Origin: Andeanibacterium sp036384795
Lineage (GTDB): Bacteria > Pseudomonadota > Alphaproteobacteria > Sphingomonadales > Sphingomonadaceae
Assembly (NCBI GenBank): GCA_036384795.1
Contig: DASVLP010000069.1
Location: forward strand, 1 to 37,683
DNA: 37,683 nt
Reading direction: 5' to 3'
A program made the translations under genes and the position numbers. This document shows, piece by piece, positions 8,242-17,350 of the stretch. Under the pieces are notes generated by a model that saw only the letters and a program-made list of their open reading frames with translations, was not told where the DNA came from and did not search any database. Position 1 is the stretch's first letter. Each line of letters opens with the position of its first letter.

Positions 8242-9252
8242 ATGAGCCAGTACCCCAAGACCCAGGCGCTGATGCGGCGCGGCAGCGAGTTTCTAGGCAG
8301 CGAGTACGCGATCCTGTGCGGCGCGATGAGCTGGGTGTCGGAGCGCAACCTGGTCGCCGCGATCAGCAACGCGGGCGGGTTCGGGGTGATCGCCTGCGGG
8401 GCGATGACGCCCGAACTGCTCGACGGCGAGATCGCCGGGACCAAGGCGCTGACCGGCAAGCCGTTCGGGGTGAACCTGATCACGATGCACCCGGACTTGT
8501 TTGCGCTGATCGAGGTCTGCGCGAAGCATCGGGTTGGCCATGTCGTGCTCGCCGGCGGAATTCCGCCCAAGGGCAGCGTCGAGGCGATCAAGGCATTCGG
8601 CGCGAAAGTGTTGGTGTTCGCCCCAACGCTCGCGCTCGCCAAGAAGCTGCTGCGCTCAGGCGCGGATGCGTTGGTGATCGAAGGGATGGAGGCAGGCGGC
8701 CACATCGGCCCGGTGGCCACCGGCGTGCTGGCGCAGGAATTCCTCCCCGAGCTCAAGGACGAGCACCTGGTGTTCGTCGCCGGCGGGATCGGGCGTGGCG
8801 AGGCGATCGCCGGCTATCTCGAGATGGGCGCGGTGGGCGTGCAGCTCGGCACGCGGTTCGCCTGCGCCAGCGAAAGCATCGCGCATCCGGCGTTCAAGCA
8901 GGCGTTCTTCCGCGCCAACGCGCGCGACGCGGTGGCGAGCGTGCAGATCGACCCACGCCTGCCGGTGATCCCGGTCCGCGCGCTCAAGAACAAAGGCACC
9001 GAGGAATTCACCGCCAAGCAGCGCGAAGTCGCGCAGCTGCTCGACGAAGGCAAAGTGGAGATGGGCGAGGCGCAACTGCTGATCGAGCGCTTCTGGGCCG
9101 GCGCGCTGCGCCGCGCGGCGATCGACGGTGACGTCGAGAACGGCAGCCTGATGGCCGGCCAGTCGGTCGGCATGGTGACCAGGGAAGAGCCCGCCGCGCA
9201 GATCATCGCGACGCTGATGCAAGAATGCGAGACGGCGCTGGAGCGACGCTGA
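8242..9252 (+). CDS. nitronate monooxygenase (2-nitropropane dioxygenase/FabK-like flavoprotein)
   Basis: A 336-residue FMN TIM-barrel protein. Motifs: LCGAMSWVSERNLVAAISNAGGFGVI at the N-terminus, VVLAGG, the GMEAGGHIG phosphate-binding stretch, and FVAGGIGRGEAIAGYLEMGAVGVQLGTRF near the C-terminus. The family oxidises alkyl nitronates with O2; close relatives are enoyl-ACP reductases (FabK), so the exact reaction is not settled. ATG 8242 was chosen because family similarity begins there; it has no good Shine-Dalgarno, and the frame stays open far upstream only as a shadow of the receptor. It precedes putA by 49 bp on the same strand. Confidence 0.85.
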   Translation: MSQYPKTQALMRRGSEFLGSEYAILCGAMSWVSERNLVAAISNAGGFGVIACGAMTPELLDGEIAGTKALTGKPFGVNLITMHPDLFALIEVCAKHRVGHVVLAGGIPPKGSVEAIKAFGAKVLVFAPTLALAKKLLRSGADALVIEGMEAGGHIGPVATGVLAQEFLPELKDEHLVFVAGGIGRGEAIAGYLEMGAVGVQLGTRFACASESIAHPAFKQAFFRANARDAVASVQIDPRLPVIPVRALKNKGTEEFTAKQREVAQLLDEGKVEMGEAQLLIERFWAGALRRAAIDGDVENGSLMAGQSVGMVTREEPAAQIIATLMQECETALERR

Positions 9253-9301
9253 GCTCCACCTGCAACTTGATTGCAACTGAAACCGGGTGCAGGAACACCC
9301 G

Positions 9302-12300
9302 ATGCCGCTCGACCGCTCGCAGTTGCATGCCGCCTATCGCATGGACGAAGGCGCCTGCGCCGAACAGCGTCTGCGCGAGGCTGCGCCGGCCACCGCGGTG
9401 CATGCCGAGGCCGCGGCGATCGCCACCCGGCTGATCGAGGGCGCGCGGAGGCGCCGGCCGAGCGGCCTCGACGCGTTCCTTCACGCTTACGGTCTCGAGA
9501 CTCGCGAAGGCATTGCGCTAATGTGCCTGGCCGAAGCGCTGCTGCGGGTGCCCGACAGCGCCACCGCCGATGCGCTGATCCGCGACAAGCTGGCCGGCGT
9601 CGACTGGTCCGCGCATCTCGGCGAGAGCAGCTCGACGTTCGTCAACGCGGCCACGTTCTCGCTGATGCTGACCGGCGAAGTGCTCGCCGCGCACGAAAGC
9701 CGCGGCGAGGGTCTCGGCGATGCGCTGCGCCGTGCGGTGAGCCGCCTGGGCGAGCCGGTGATCCGCCAGGCGACGATGCAGGCGATGCGCATCCTCGGCG
9801 GCCAGTTCGTGTTCGGCCGGACGATCGAGGAAGCCCTCGCCCGCGCCGCGCCGGAGCGCAAGCGCGGCCTCACCCACTCGTTCGACATGCTCGGCGAAGC
9901 GGCGATGACCTATCCCGACGCCGAGCGTTACCGGGCGGCCTATGCCGGCGCGATCGCCCGGCTGGCGCGCGAGGCGGAGAGCGACATGCGCCGTTCGCCG
10001 GGGATATCGGTCAAGCTTTCCGCGCTCTACCCGCGCTACGATCACCTCCACGCCGAGGCGGCCCGCGCGGCGCTGCTGCCGATCGTGCGCGAGCTGGCAG
10101 GCGCGGCGCGCGACGCGGGCATTCACTTCACGATCGACGCCGAGGAAGCCGAGCGGCTCGATCTGTCGCTCGACCTGATCGAGGCGCTCGCGGGCGACGA
10201 CGCGTTGTTCGCAGGCGGCTGGGAAGGGTTCGGGCTGGCGATCCAGGCCTATCAGAAGCGCGCGCTGCCGCTGGTCGAGTGGGTGACGGCGCTCGCCCGC
10301 GAACACCGCCGGCGCCTGATGGTGCGGCTGGTCAAGGGCGCCTATTGGGACAGCGAGATCAAATGGGCGCAAGTGGGTGGCCACGCCGACTATCCGGTGT
10401 TCACCCGCAAGGCGACAACCGACGTTTCCTATCTCGCCTGCGCTGCCACGCTGCTCGACGCGCCCGACGCGATCTACCCTGCGTTCGCGACGCACAATGC
10501 CTATACGATCGGCGCGGTAAAGGCGCTCGCCCACGACCGGCCGTTCGAGTTCCAACGCCTCCACGGGATGGGCGAGGAAGTCTACGCCGAACTCGCCGCG
10601 CTCGAAAAAGCGAGAGGCGTCGCGCCCACGCCGGTGCGCATCTACGCGCCGGTAGGCGGGCACAAGGACTTGCTCGCCTATCTCGTGCGGCGGCTGCTCG
10701 AGAACGGCGCGAATTCCTCGTTCGTGAACCGCATGGCGCACGCCGAAGTGCCGGCGACCGAGCTGGTGCGCGATCCGGTGGCCGAGCTCGCGGCGCGGTC
10801 CCCGAAGCGCAATCCGGCGATCCCGCTGCCGCGCGACTTGTTCGCGCCGCGCGCGAACAGCCCGGGGGTCGATCTGGCCGATCCGCCGGTGCGGGAAGAC
10901 CTGCTTGGCGAACTCGCGCGGCTAAAGGCGCGCGAATGGGCCGCCGCGCCGACGATCGAACGAGCAGGCGAAGCGGAACGCGCGATCCGCTCGCCGCAGG
11001 ATCGGCGCGTGCGCGTCGGCAGCTGCCGCGATGCGTCGCCCGAGACCCTCGACGCGATGCTCGCGCGCGCGGTCGCCGCGCAACCGGCATGGAACGCGCT
11101 CGGCGGCGGCGCCCGGGCCGAGTTGCTCGAACGCGCGGCCGCGCAGTTCGAAACCCACCGCGGCGAGTTCCTCTCGCTCGCCATCCGCGAGGCGGGCAAA
11201 ACCTTGCCCGACGCGGTGCTCGAATGGCGCGAGGCGGCCGATTTCCTCACCTACTACGCCGCTGGTGCGCGCGCCCAGTTCGACAAGCCGTTGATCCTTC
11301 CCGGGCCGACCGGCGAGGAAAACCGCCTGCGGCTCGCCGGGCGCGGGGTGTTCGCAACGATCTCCCCGTGGAACTTTCCGCTTTCGATCTTCATCGGGAT
11401 GGCCGGCGCCGCGCTTGCCGCCGGCAATGCGGTGATCGCCAAGCCGGCCGAGCAAACCCCGCTGATTGCGGCGCTCGCGGTGCGGGTGATGCACGCGGCG
11501 GGGATCCCGGAAGACGTGCTCCAGCTCGCGCCGGGAGACGGCCGGGTCGGCGCCGCGCTCAGCGCCGATCCGCGCGTGGCCGGAATCGCGTTCACCGGCT
11601 CGACCGAGACCGCGCGGACGATCAACCGCGCGCTCGCCGCGCGCGAAGGCCCCCTCGCTACGCTGATCGCGGAGACCGGCGGGCAGAACGCGATGATCGT
11701 CGACAGTTCGGCGCTGCCCGAGCAGGTGACGCGCGACGTGATGGCCTCGTCCTACCAGAGCGCCGGCCAGCGCTGCTCCGCGCTGCGGGTGCTTTACCTG
11801 CAGGACGACATCGCCGACGCGATGCTGGAGATGATCCGCGGGGCGTTCGAGGCGCTGGTGATCGGCGACCCGGCGAGCCTCGCGACCGACGTCGGCCCGG
11901 TGATCGACGCGCAAGCGCAGCGAGCGCTCGAAGCGCATGTCGCCGCGATGCAGGCTGCCGGCCGGCGGGTATGGCGGCGCGAGCTTCCGGCAAGCTGCCG
12001 GCACGGCACGTACGTCGCGCCCACGATCGTCGAGATCGATTCGATCGCGGACCTTGCCGGCGAAAACTTCGGGCCGGTGCTCCACGTCGCGCGGTTCGCG
12101 GCGGGCGAGCTCGAACAGGTGATCGAGGACGTCAACGCGGCCGGCTACGGCCTCACCCTGGCGCTGCACAGCCGGATCGATGCGGTGCGGGAACTGGTCG
12201 AGGCGCGGGCGCATGTCGGCAATCTTTACGTCAACCGCAACCAGATCGGCGCGGTCGTAGGCAGCCAGCCGTTCGGCGGCGAAGGGCTCTCGGGTACCGG

Positions 12301-12406
12301 GCCCAAAGCCGGCGGACCGCATTACCTGGCGCGCTTCGCGACCGAGCGGGTGATCTCGGTCGACACCACCGCGGCGGGCGGCAACGCAAGCCTGCTCGCC
12401 TCGTAG
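9302..12406 (+). CDS. putA: bifunctional proline dehydrogenase / glutamate-semialdehyde dehydrogenase
   Basis: A 1034-residue bifunctional enzyme that oxidises proline to P5C (FAD) and then to glutamate (NAD+), channelled internally. The proline dehydrogenase barrel occupies roughly residues 80-450, with RLVKGAYWD at 342-350. The ALDH domain follows from ~530: ISPWNFPLSIF, FTGSTETA, Glu791 in ETGGQNAM, catalytic Cys825 in GQRCSALR, and a conserved end (GAVVGSQPFGGEGLSGTGPKAGG). No N-terminal ribbon-helix-helix is present, so this is a non-regulatory short PutA. ATG 9302 was chosen for AGGA 8 nt upstream; an in-frame GTG at 9287 is the alternative. No Lrp-type putA regulator is adjacent. Confidence 0.96.
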   Translation: MPLDRSQLHAAYRMDEGACAEQRLREAAPATAVHAEAAAIATRLIEGARRRRPSGLDAFLHAYGLETREGIALMCLAEALLRVPDSATADALIRDKLAGVDWSAHLGESSSTFVNAATFSLMLTGEVLAAHESRGEGLGDALRRAVSRLGEPVIRQATMQAMRILGGQFVFGRTIEEALARAAPERKRGLTHSFDMLGEAAMTYPDAERYRAAYAGAIARLAREAESDMRRSPGISVKLSALYPRYDHLHAEAARAALLPIVRELAGAARDAGIHFTIDAEEAERLDLSLDLIEALAGDDALFAGGWEGFGLAIQAYQKRALPLVEWVTALAREHRRRLMVRLVKGAYWDSEIKWAQVGGHADYPVFTRKATTDVSYLACAATLLDAPDAIYPAFATHNAYTIGAVKALAHDRPFEFQRLHGMGEEVYAELAALEKARGVAPTPVRIYAPVGGHKDLLAYLVRRLLENGANSSFVNRMAHAEVPATELVRDPVAELAARSPKRNPAIPLPRDLFAPRANSPGVDLADPPVREDLLGELARLKAREWAAAPTIERAGEAERAIRSPQDRRVRVGSCRDASPETLDAMLARAVAAQPAWNALGGGARAELLERAAAQFETHRGEFLSLAIREAGKTLPDAVLEWREAADFLTYYAAGARAQFDKPLILPGPTGEENRLRLAGRGVFATISPWNFPLSIFIGMAGAALAAGNAVIAKPAEQTPLIAALAVRVMHAAGIPEDVLQLAPGDGRVGAALSADPRVAGIAFTGSTETARTINRALAAREGPLATLIAETGGQNAMIVDSSALPEQVTRDVMASSYQSAGQRCSALRVLYLQDDIADAMLEMIRGAFEALVIGDPASLATDVGPVIDAQAQRALEAHVAAMQAAGRRVWRRELPASCRHGTYVAPTIVEIDSIADLAGENFGPVLHVARFAAGELEQVIEDVNAAGYGLTLALHSRIDAVRELVEARAHVGNLYVNRNQIGAVVGSQPFGGEGLSGTGPKAGGPHYLARFATERVISVDTTAAGGNASLLAS

Positions 12407-12500
12407 CGGCCGACGCGCCGGAGCGCCCGGTTCTGCTCGCCCGTGGACAAGCCCGCGCCGGCCACTTGCCGCCCGCGCGCGAGTGGGGAATCACCGCCGC

Positions 12501-13055
12501 ATGGCGATTCTCAGCGATAAGTGGATCCGGCAGCAGGCGCGGGAATGGGGAATGATCGAGCCGTTCGTCGAAGCCCAGCGGCGCGAGGGCTGCATTTCCT
12601 ACGGCCTTTCGTCCTACGGCTACGACGCGCGAGTGGCCGACGAGTTCAAGATCTTCACCAACGTCGACAACGCGGTCGTCGACCCGAAGGACTTCGCCGC
12701 GAACAGCTTCGTCGACCGGCAGACCCCGATCTGCATCATCCCGCCCAACAGCTTCGCGCTCGCGCGGACGGTCGAATACTTCCGCATCCCGCGCGACGTA
12801 TTGGTGATCTGCCTCGGCAAGTCGACCTACGCGCGCTGCGGGATCATCGTGAACGTCACCCCGCTCGAGCCGGGCTGGGAAGGCCACGTGACGCTCGAAT
12901 TCTCGAACACGACTCCGCTGCCGGCGAAGATCTACGCCAACGAAGGCGCGTGCCAGTTCCTGTTCCTGCAGGGCAACGAGCCGTGCGAGACGAGCTATGC
13001 CGACCGTGCCGGCAAGTACATGGGCCAGCAGGGCGTGACGCTGCCGAAACTCTAG
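12501..13055 (+). CDS. dcd: dCTP deaminase
   Basis: 184 residues, the family's usual length. It deaminates dCTP to dUTP, the source of dUMP for thymidylate synthesis. Visible motifs: SYGYDARVADEF near the N-terminus, GKSTYAR (Ser108, Arg112), LEPGWEGHVTLE (Glu133, the general base) and the C-terminal YMGQQGVTLPKL that closes the trimer active site. ATG 12501 was chosen because similarity begins at MAILSDKWI; an in-frame GTG lies at 12483. It is 94 bp after putA with no clear terminator and converges with the NTF2-like gene. Confidence 0.96.
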   Translation: MAILSDKWIRQQAREWGMIEPFVEAQRREGCISYGLSSYGYDARVADEFKIFTNVDNAVVDPKDFAANSFVDRQTPICIIPPNSFALARTVEYFRIPRDVLVICLGKSTYARCGIIVNVTPLEPGWEGHVTLEFSNTTPLPAKIYANEGACQFLFLQGNEPCETSYADRAGKYMGQQGVTLPKL

Positions 13056-13093
13056 CGCCAGCCCCTTGCAATTGTGAATCCGGGGACAGGCCT

Positions 13094-13804
13094 TCAGGCC
13101 GCCTTCTGCGGCACGATCGGCTTGCCGGTTACGGGATGCGGATAATGGAACGGCACCACGTCGGTCTGCGGCCAGGCGGGGTGCGCGTTCTGGTCGATCT
13201 CGTCAGGTCCGTTGGGATCGTCGGGGAAAGTCTGGCTGAAGAACGGTGAGGGAATCGGCTTCGCCGCCGCCCAGCCCATCTCGTAATCGACCTGGGTGAA
13301 CAGGTGATACGCGTGGCGGGCGACTTTCCACACGCCGTCTTCGCTCACGTAGTCGTTCTCGTACGTCCCGTGCTCCCACCACTGGCGCGGGAGCCGCGGG
13401 TTGCCGTCCTTCTTGGTGTCATGCTGCGCGCCCATCAGGGTGCAGCGCCAGCGGCCCTTGGCGCTCTGCCGGTCGGGCGCGACGGTGATCACGTCCTGCG
13501 ACGGCCAGTGGTCGCACATCACCCCGTAGGCCGGGCCGTTGATCCCGTGGGTGAAACTGTTCCTGAGGCGCCCGCAATAGAGCCGCCGCAGCGCCTCGTG
13601 CCCGCGCCAGATGCCGCCCATGAAGTGCAGCTCGCCATGCCTCGCAAAGCAGTCGACTGCCTCGTCGTAGAGCCCCTTGTCCATGAAGTAGCAGTACGAG
13701 CGCTGCAACTTGCCGATCGCTTCGACATCCTGCTGCACACCCAGCTGGTGCTGGAGAGCGGCGATCGCCTGCTCGGCGGCGGCGAGGCGGTTTTCGAGAC
13801 TCAT
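13094..13804 (-). CDS. nuclear transport factor 2 (SnoaL)-like protein
   Basis: A 236-residue cytoplasmic protein. A short coiled N-terminal helix (ENRLAAAEQAIAALQHQLGVQQD) is followed by an NTF2-like core: SYCYFMDKGLYDEAVDCFA, GELHFMGGIWRGHEAL, and strands around GRWRCTLMGAQHD and WKVARHAYHLF. This long form resembles SnoaL_4 proteins found with short-chain dehydrogenases in steroid and aromatic degradation, where some act as dehydratases. Its ATG overlaps the TGA of the upstream SDR gene (ATGA), so the two are translationally coupled and probably work in one pathway. The substrate is unknown. Confidence 0.85.
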   Translation of the reverse strand: MSLENRLAAAEQAIAALQHQLGVQQDVEAIGKLQRSYCYFMDKGLYDEAVDCFARHGELHFMGGIWRGHEALRRLYCGRLRNSFTHGINGPAYGVMCDHWPSQDVITVAPDRQSAKGRWRCTLMGAQHDTKKDGNPRLPRQWWEHGTYENDYVSEDGVWKVARHAYHLFTQVDYEMGWAAAKPIPSPFFSQTFPDDPNGPDEIDQNAHPAWPQTDVVPFHYPHPVTGKPIVPQKAA

Positions 13805-14604
13805 CGGGCCTCCTCCAGCTTCTTGAGTTCGGCGTCGAGATCGTCGGGCAGCTCGTAGTAGTTGCCGCTCAACGCGTCGTACTTGCCCGAGGCGAGATCG
13901 AGGCAGCGCTGGGCGCAGCGCGCGAGATCCTGCTGCGCGGCGGGGTCGTTTTCCGCATTGCGCAGCCGCTCGACCATTCCGCCGAGGTACTTCTGCGCCT
14001 CCGCGCTCTCCATCGTCTCGCGCGCAAGCTCGGTGAACACGAAGCCGGGATCGATCGCGAACACCGCGACGCCCGTGTCCTTCAGCTCGGCGGCGGCTTC
14101 GGCGACGATCCGGTTCTGCGCGATCTTGCCGGTGCAGTAGGCCGACAGATTCGGGGCGACCATCCGGCTGGCGATCGCCGAGATGCAGATCACGCGGCCC
14201 TGCCCGCGCTCGACCATTCCAGGCAGCAAGCGGTGCATCAGCAGCATCGGCGCACGGATGTGCACCCCTTGCGCGCGCCACCATTCGTCCGGATCGACCA
14301 GCCAGAGCGGCCCGAACGGCCCCGGCACCCCCGCGTTGCTGACCAGCAGATCCACCGCCCCCAAAGTGTTCTCGACCGCCCGCGCCGCCTTGTCGACCGA
14401 GTCTGGATCGGTCACATCGCAGCGCACCGCGAGCGCTTCGCCGCCGGCCGCGTTGATCGCCTTGGCGACTTCGTCGAGCTGCTTCAGCGAGCGCGAGAGC
14501 AGCGCGACTTTCGCGCCTTCGGCCGCGAAGCGCTCGGCTATCGCCCGCCCGAAACCGCGGCCCGCGCCGGTGACCAGCGCGACCTGACCCTCCAAGATAC
14601 CCAT
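13801..14604 (-). CDS. SDR family NAD(P)-dependent oxidoreductase
   Basis: A 267-residue classical short-chain dehydrogenase with a Rossmann fold: TGAGRGFG nucleotide motif, CDVTDPDS acidic pocket, NAG, the catalytic Ser in CISAIAS, and YCTGK (Tyr and Lys). The start at 14602-14604 (MGILEG) was chosen for AGGAG 8 nt upstream; an ATG eight codons further up (14628) lacks a ribosome site. It is coupled to the NTF2-like gene downstream and divergent from the secreted protein gene. It likely oxidises or reduces a hydroxyl/keto group on a hydrophobic substrate; cofactor preference was not determined. Confidence 0.92.
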   Translation of the reverse strand: MGILEGQVALVTGAGRGFGRAIAERFAAEGAKVALLSRSLKQLDEVAKAINAAGGEALAVRCDVTDPDSVDKAARAVENTLGAVDLLVSNAGVPGPFGPLWLVDPDEWWRAQGVHIRAPMLLMHRLLPGMVERGQGRVICISAIASRMVAPNLSAYCTGKIAQNRIVAEAAAELKDTGVAVFAIDPGFVFTELARETMESAEAQKYLGGMVERLRNAENDPAAQQDLARCAQRCLDLASGKYDALSGNYYELPDDLDAELKKLEEAR

Positions 14605-14787
14605 CCGATCGACTCCTGCTTCGGCCATGACCGCTAACCGGCGATGGCGACGGAGTCGAGCCTCGCTTGCGCAGGCCCGGCCCGCAATAACTCACGTTTG
14701 AAAAACGGCACCCGGGCAGGCGAATTTCTACAATTATGCGCCGCCGAAAAAGGGTATGCTGCGCCACCTGATCGGGGAGGGGGACTT

Positions 14788-16098
14788 ATGCATCGCCGTC
14801 GTTTGCTTGCCGTTTCCGCCAGCCTTGCCGCGATTGCCGGCGGCACGCTTCCGCTGTTCGCCGCCGGCGGGCCCGCCAGCGGGCCGATCGCACGCTATGA
14901 TATGCGGGCCGGCACCATCTCCGGCATCGGTTCGATGGGCGCGGGCGGACGGCCGAGCATGGCCACGTTGATGCGCGGAGCAAGTGGGGGCGGCAACGTC
15001 CAGCACGAGCTGCTGCTGCGACTCGGCTCGTCGCACGCACCGACCGGCGCCCCACAAGCCGAGCATTTCATGCCCGACGGCGCGCGGCTCGGGAAATCCG
15101 TCGAGCTGGTGACGCCCAAGACCGAGCGCGCGCCGACCGACGAAATTCCCAGCAGCCGCCCCGGCGAGCGTCCGACCGGCCGCATCCTGATCTTCTGGGG
15201 CTGCGGCGAGCATGCCCCCCCGGGGCAGCCGGTGGTGATCGACTTGTCCAAGCTCTCCGCCGGACAGGTGCCGCCCGGGCTGTTCAGCGGCGCGATCCCG
15301 CGCGACTGGGGCCCGACGCTTGAGAACAGCAAGACTTTCGGCCGCTGGCCGGCCGAAGACGGCAAGTACGCCAGGCCCGACAGCTCGCTGATCGGCGCGC
15401 ACCGCGTGGCCGGCAACTATTCGCCCGAGATGGACTTCACCCTCAGCCACGATTTCATGGCCGCGCTGAGCCTCAGCTCGAACAGGAACCCCAGCGGCTC
15501 GACCCTGCTGAGCTGGGGCGCGCTGCCCGACGCGACCGGTTATTACATCAACCTGTTCGGCGGCAAGCAGGGCCCCGGCGGCCAGATGGGGGACCTGGTG
15601 ATGTGGTCCAGCGCCGCGAGCCAGCAGTTCGGCGGCGGGCTCGGCGATTGGCTGTCGCCCGGCCAGGTCGCGCCGCTGGTGGCCAACCGCACTGTGCTCG
15701 CGCCCGCGACGACCCGCTGCACGGTGCCGGTCGAAGTCGGCCAGGCCGCGCCCGATTTCCGGATGGGCACCTTGACCGCGTTCGGCCCGGAAGAGGATTT
15801 CTCCTACCCGCCGCGCCCGGCCAATCCCAAACAGCCGTGGAACCTCGAATGGACGGCCCGCATCCGCCACCGCTCGACCACCAGCTGGATGGAAACGCAA
15901 GGGATGACGATGGGCACCGCCAACAGCCAGGGCTTCGGCGGCGGCTACTCGCGCGGTGGTGACGACGAGGACGACCGCGGCCAGCAGGGCCAACAGCAAC
16001 AGCAGCAGTGCAAGCCGAAGAAGCACGGCGGCTTCGGTGGCCTGGGCGGCGCCCTAGGCGGCGTGCTGGGCGGCGGCGGAGGACGCAGCGGCTGTTGA
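14788..16098 (+). CDS. secreted protein of unknown function with Gly-rich C-terminus
   Basis: 436 residues, not a family I can name. The signal peptide is MHRRRLLAVSASLAAIAGG...FAAGG, a Sec signal with an Arg-rich start. The mature region contains RILIFWGCGEHA, an AGNYSPEMDFTLSHDF stretch, and a strand-rich part (SGSTLLSWGALPDATGYYI, GDLVMWSSAASQQFGGGL) that reads like an Ig/FN3-like beta module. The C-terminus is low-complexity: an acidic DDEDDRG, a run of seven Q, a basic CKPKKHGG, then Gly/Leu repeats ending in Cys. The tail suggests surface anchoring or self-association. Ribosome site GGGGAGGGGG precedes the ATG. It stands alone between the SDR and a tRNA gene. Confidence 0.8.
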   Translation: MHRRRLLAVSASLAAIAGGTLPLFAAGGPASGPIARYDMRAGTISGIGSMGAGGRPSMATLMRGASGGGNVQHELLLRLGSSHAPTGAPQAEHFMPDGARLGKSVELVTPKTERAPTDEIPSSRPGERPTGRILIFWGCGEHAPPGQPVVIDLSKLSAGQVPPGLFSGAIPRDWGPTLENSKTFGRWPAEDGKYARPDSSLIGAHRVAGNYSPEMDFTLSHDFMAALSLSSNRNPSGSTLLSWGALPDATGYYINLFGGKQGPGGQMGDLVMWSSAASQQFGGGLGDWLSPGQVAPLVANRTVLAPATTRCTVPVEVGQAAPDFRMGTLTAFGPEEDFSYPPRPANPKQPWNLEWTARIRHRSTTSWMETQGMTMGTANSQGFGGGYSRGGDDEDDRGQQGQQQQQQCKPKKHGGFGGLGGALGGVLGGGGGRSGC

Positions 16099-16105
16099 GC
16101 GGCAG

Positions 16106-16130
16106 CGCCGACCCGAGCAGCCGGCGTTTT
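16106..16130 (+). terminator. weak Rho-independent terminator candidate
   Basis: CGCCG and CGGCG form a 5-bp stem with an 11-nt loop followed directly by TTTT, 7 nt after the stop of the secreted-protein gene. The short stem makes this a modest candidate. Confidence 0.4.
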
Positions 16131-16180
16131 CGAAGCCTCGGCCTCCGAGGGGGGGTTGGACGACTTGCGATCTTGAAAAC

Positions 16181-16255
16181 TGGAGCGGGCGAAGGGATTC
16201 GAACCCTCGACCCCAACCTTGGCAAGGTTGTGCTCTACCCCTGAGCTACGCCCGC
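16181..16255 (-). tRNA. tRNA-Gly (anticodon GCC)
   Basis: The minus strand reads as a full cloverleaf: acceptor GCGGGCG pairing with CGCCCGC, D-arm with GTAGCTCAGGGGTAGAGC, a CAACC/GGTTG anticodon stem around loop TTGCCAA (anticodon GCC at 16221-16223), T-arm GAGGGTTCGAATCCCTT, discriminator T and an encoded CCA. It decodes GGC and GGU glycine codons. The 5' flank holds a GGAGGCG/CGCCTCC inverted repeat (16291-16316) of unknown meaning. Confidence 0.97.
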
Positions 16256-16428
16256 TCTGACCGTTCCCCGGGACGCTTGGCCTCGGGAGGGGAGGCGCGC
16301 GGTTAGCATCGCCTCCCGCCCCGGGCAAGGGGAAATGCTCGCGCGCGGCGTGCAATCCGCGCCCCCTTCACAAACGGGCAGAAAAGGCCACATTAGAGGC
16401 TGACATCCAGCACAGAAGGGGAGCTGCC

Positions 16429-17340
16429 TTGGCGAGCCTCGGCCTCAATCTCGACGAACAGAAAGCGGTCGACCGGTTCCGCAAGGACGTGGTCGAGCCG
16501 TCGATGAGCAAGCTCGTGATCCTCGATTTCTGGGCCGAATGGTGCGGGCCGTGCAAGGCGCTGAGCCCGGTGCTGGAGAAAGTCGCCGCCGAATACGCCG
16601 ACAAAGGCGTGGTGCTCGCCAAATTGAACGTCGACGAGGAGCGCTTCATCGCCGCGCAGTTCCAGGTGCGCACGATCCCCACCGTCTATGCGATGTTCCA
16701 GGGCCAGCCGGTGGCCGACCTCACCAACGCGCGTAGCGAAAGCCAGTTGAAGGCGGTGCTCGACGAGCTGCTCTCGAAGCTGCCGGTCGGCGCCGATGCC
16801 GGCGCACAGCAGGACATCGCGCCGTTGCTCCAGATGGGCGAGGACGTGCTCGCCGGCGGCGATGGCGAGCGCGCGGCCGCGATCTTCATGCAGATCGCCG
16901 AGCTGGCGCCCGACAATGCCGCCGCGCATGCGGGGCTGGTGCGCGCGCTGATCGCCGCGGGCCACGCCGACGAGGCCCAGGCCGCGTTCGACGCGTTGTC
17001 CGCCGACCTCCAGGCCGATCCGGCGATCGCGCAGGCCAAGGCCGCGCTCGATCTCGCCGCGCAGGCGCCGCACGACGAAGGCGAGCTCGACGCCTTGCGC
17101 CAGGCCGCGGAGAACAATCCGACCGACATGGACGCGCAGTTCGCGTTCGCCCAGGCCGCGTTCGCCGCCGGCCAGCGCGACGTTGCGGCGAACGCCCTGC
17201 TGGCGATGATCGCGGCCGAGCCCGAGTGGAACGAAGGCGCGGCCAAGGCGAAGCTCTTGCAGATCTTCGAGGCGATCGGGCTCGAGGATCCGTGGGTCGC
17301 GGCGACCCGGCGCAAGCTTTCCCTGCTGCTGTTCGGTTGA
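16429..17340 (+). CDS. thioredoxin-TPR co-chaperone (CnoX/YbbN family)
   Basis: 303 residues: an N-terminal thioredoxin fold (~10-115) with an intact WCGPC active site (Cys39, Cys42) and the cis-Pro motif IPTV, then tetratricopeptide-like helices (~125-303; MGEDVLAGGDGERAAAIF and following) rich in Ala. CnoX proteins protect substrates from overoxidation and pass them to GroEL and DnaK. E. coli lacks the full CxxC, whereas this one should be redox-active. Translation starts at TTG 16429, with GGGGAG 6 nt upstream. It is 10 bp before the LonSB-domain gene, forming a proteostasis-like pair. Confidence 0.9.
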   Translation: MASLGLNLDEQKAVDRFRKDVVEPSMSKLVILDFWAEWCGPCKALSPVLEKVAAEYADKGVVLAKLNVDEERFIAAQFQVRTIPTVYAMFQGQPVADLTNARSESQLKAVLDELLSKLPVGADAGAQQDIAPLLQMGEDVLAGGDGERAAAIFMQIAELAPDNAAAHAGLVRALIAAGHADEAQAAFDALSADLQADPAIAQAKAALDLAAQAPHDEGELDALRQAAENNPTDMDAQFAFAQAAFAAGQRDVAANALLAMIAAEPEWNEGAAKAKLLQIFEAIGLEDPWVAATRRKLSLLLFG

Positions 17341-17350
17341 CACGCCCGGC

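Noticed and set aside
9271..12555. 1094-codon frame overlapping putA on the same strand
   Set aside because: Arg/Ala/Gly-rich without motifs; the putA frame holds all catalytic residues of both domains.
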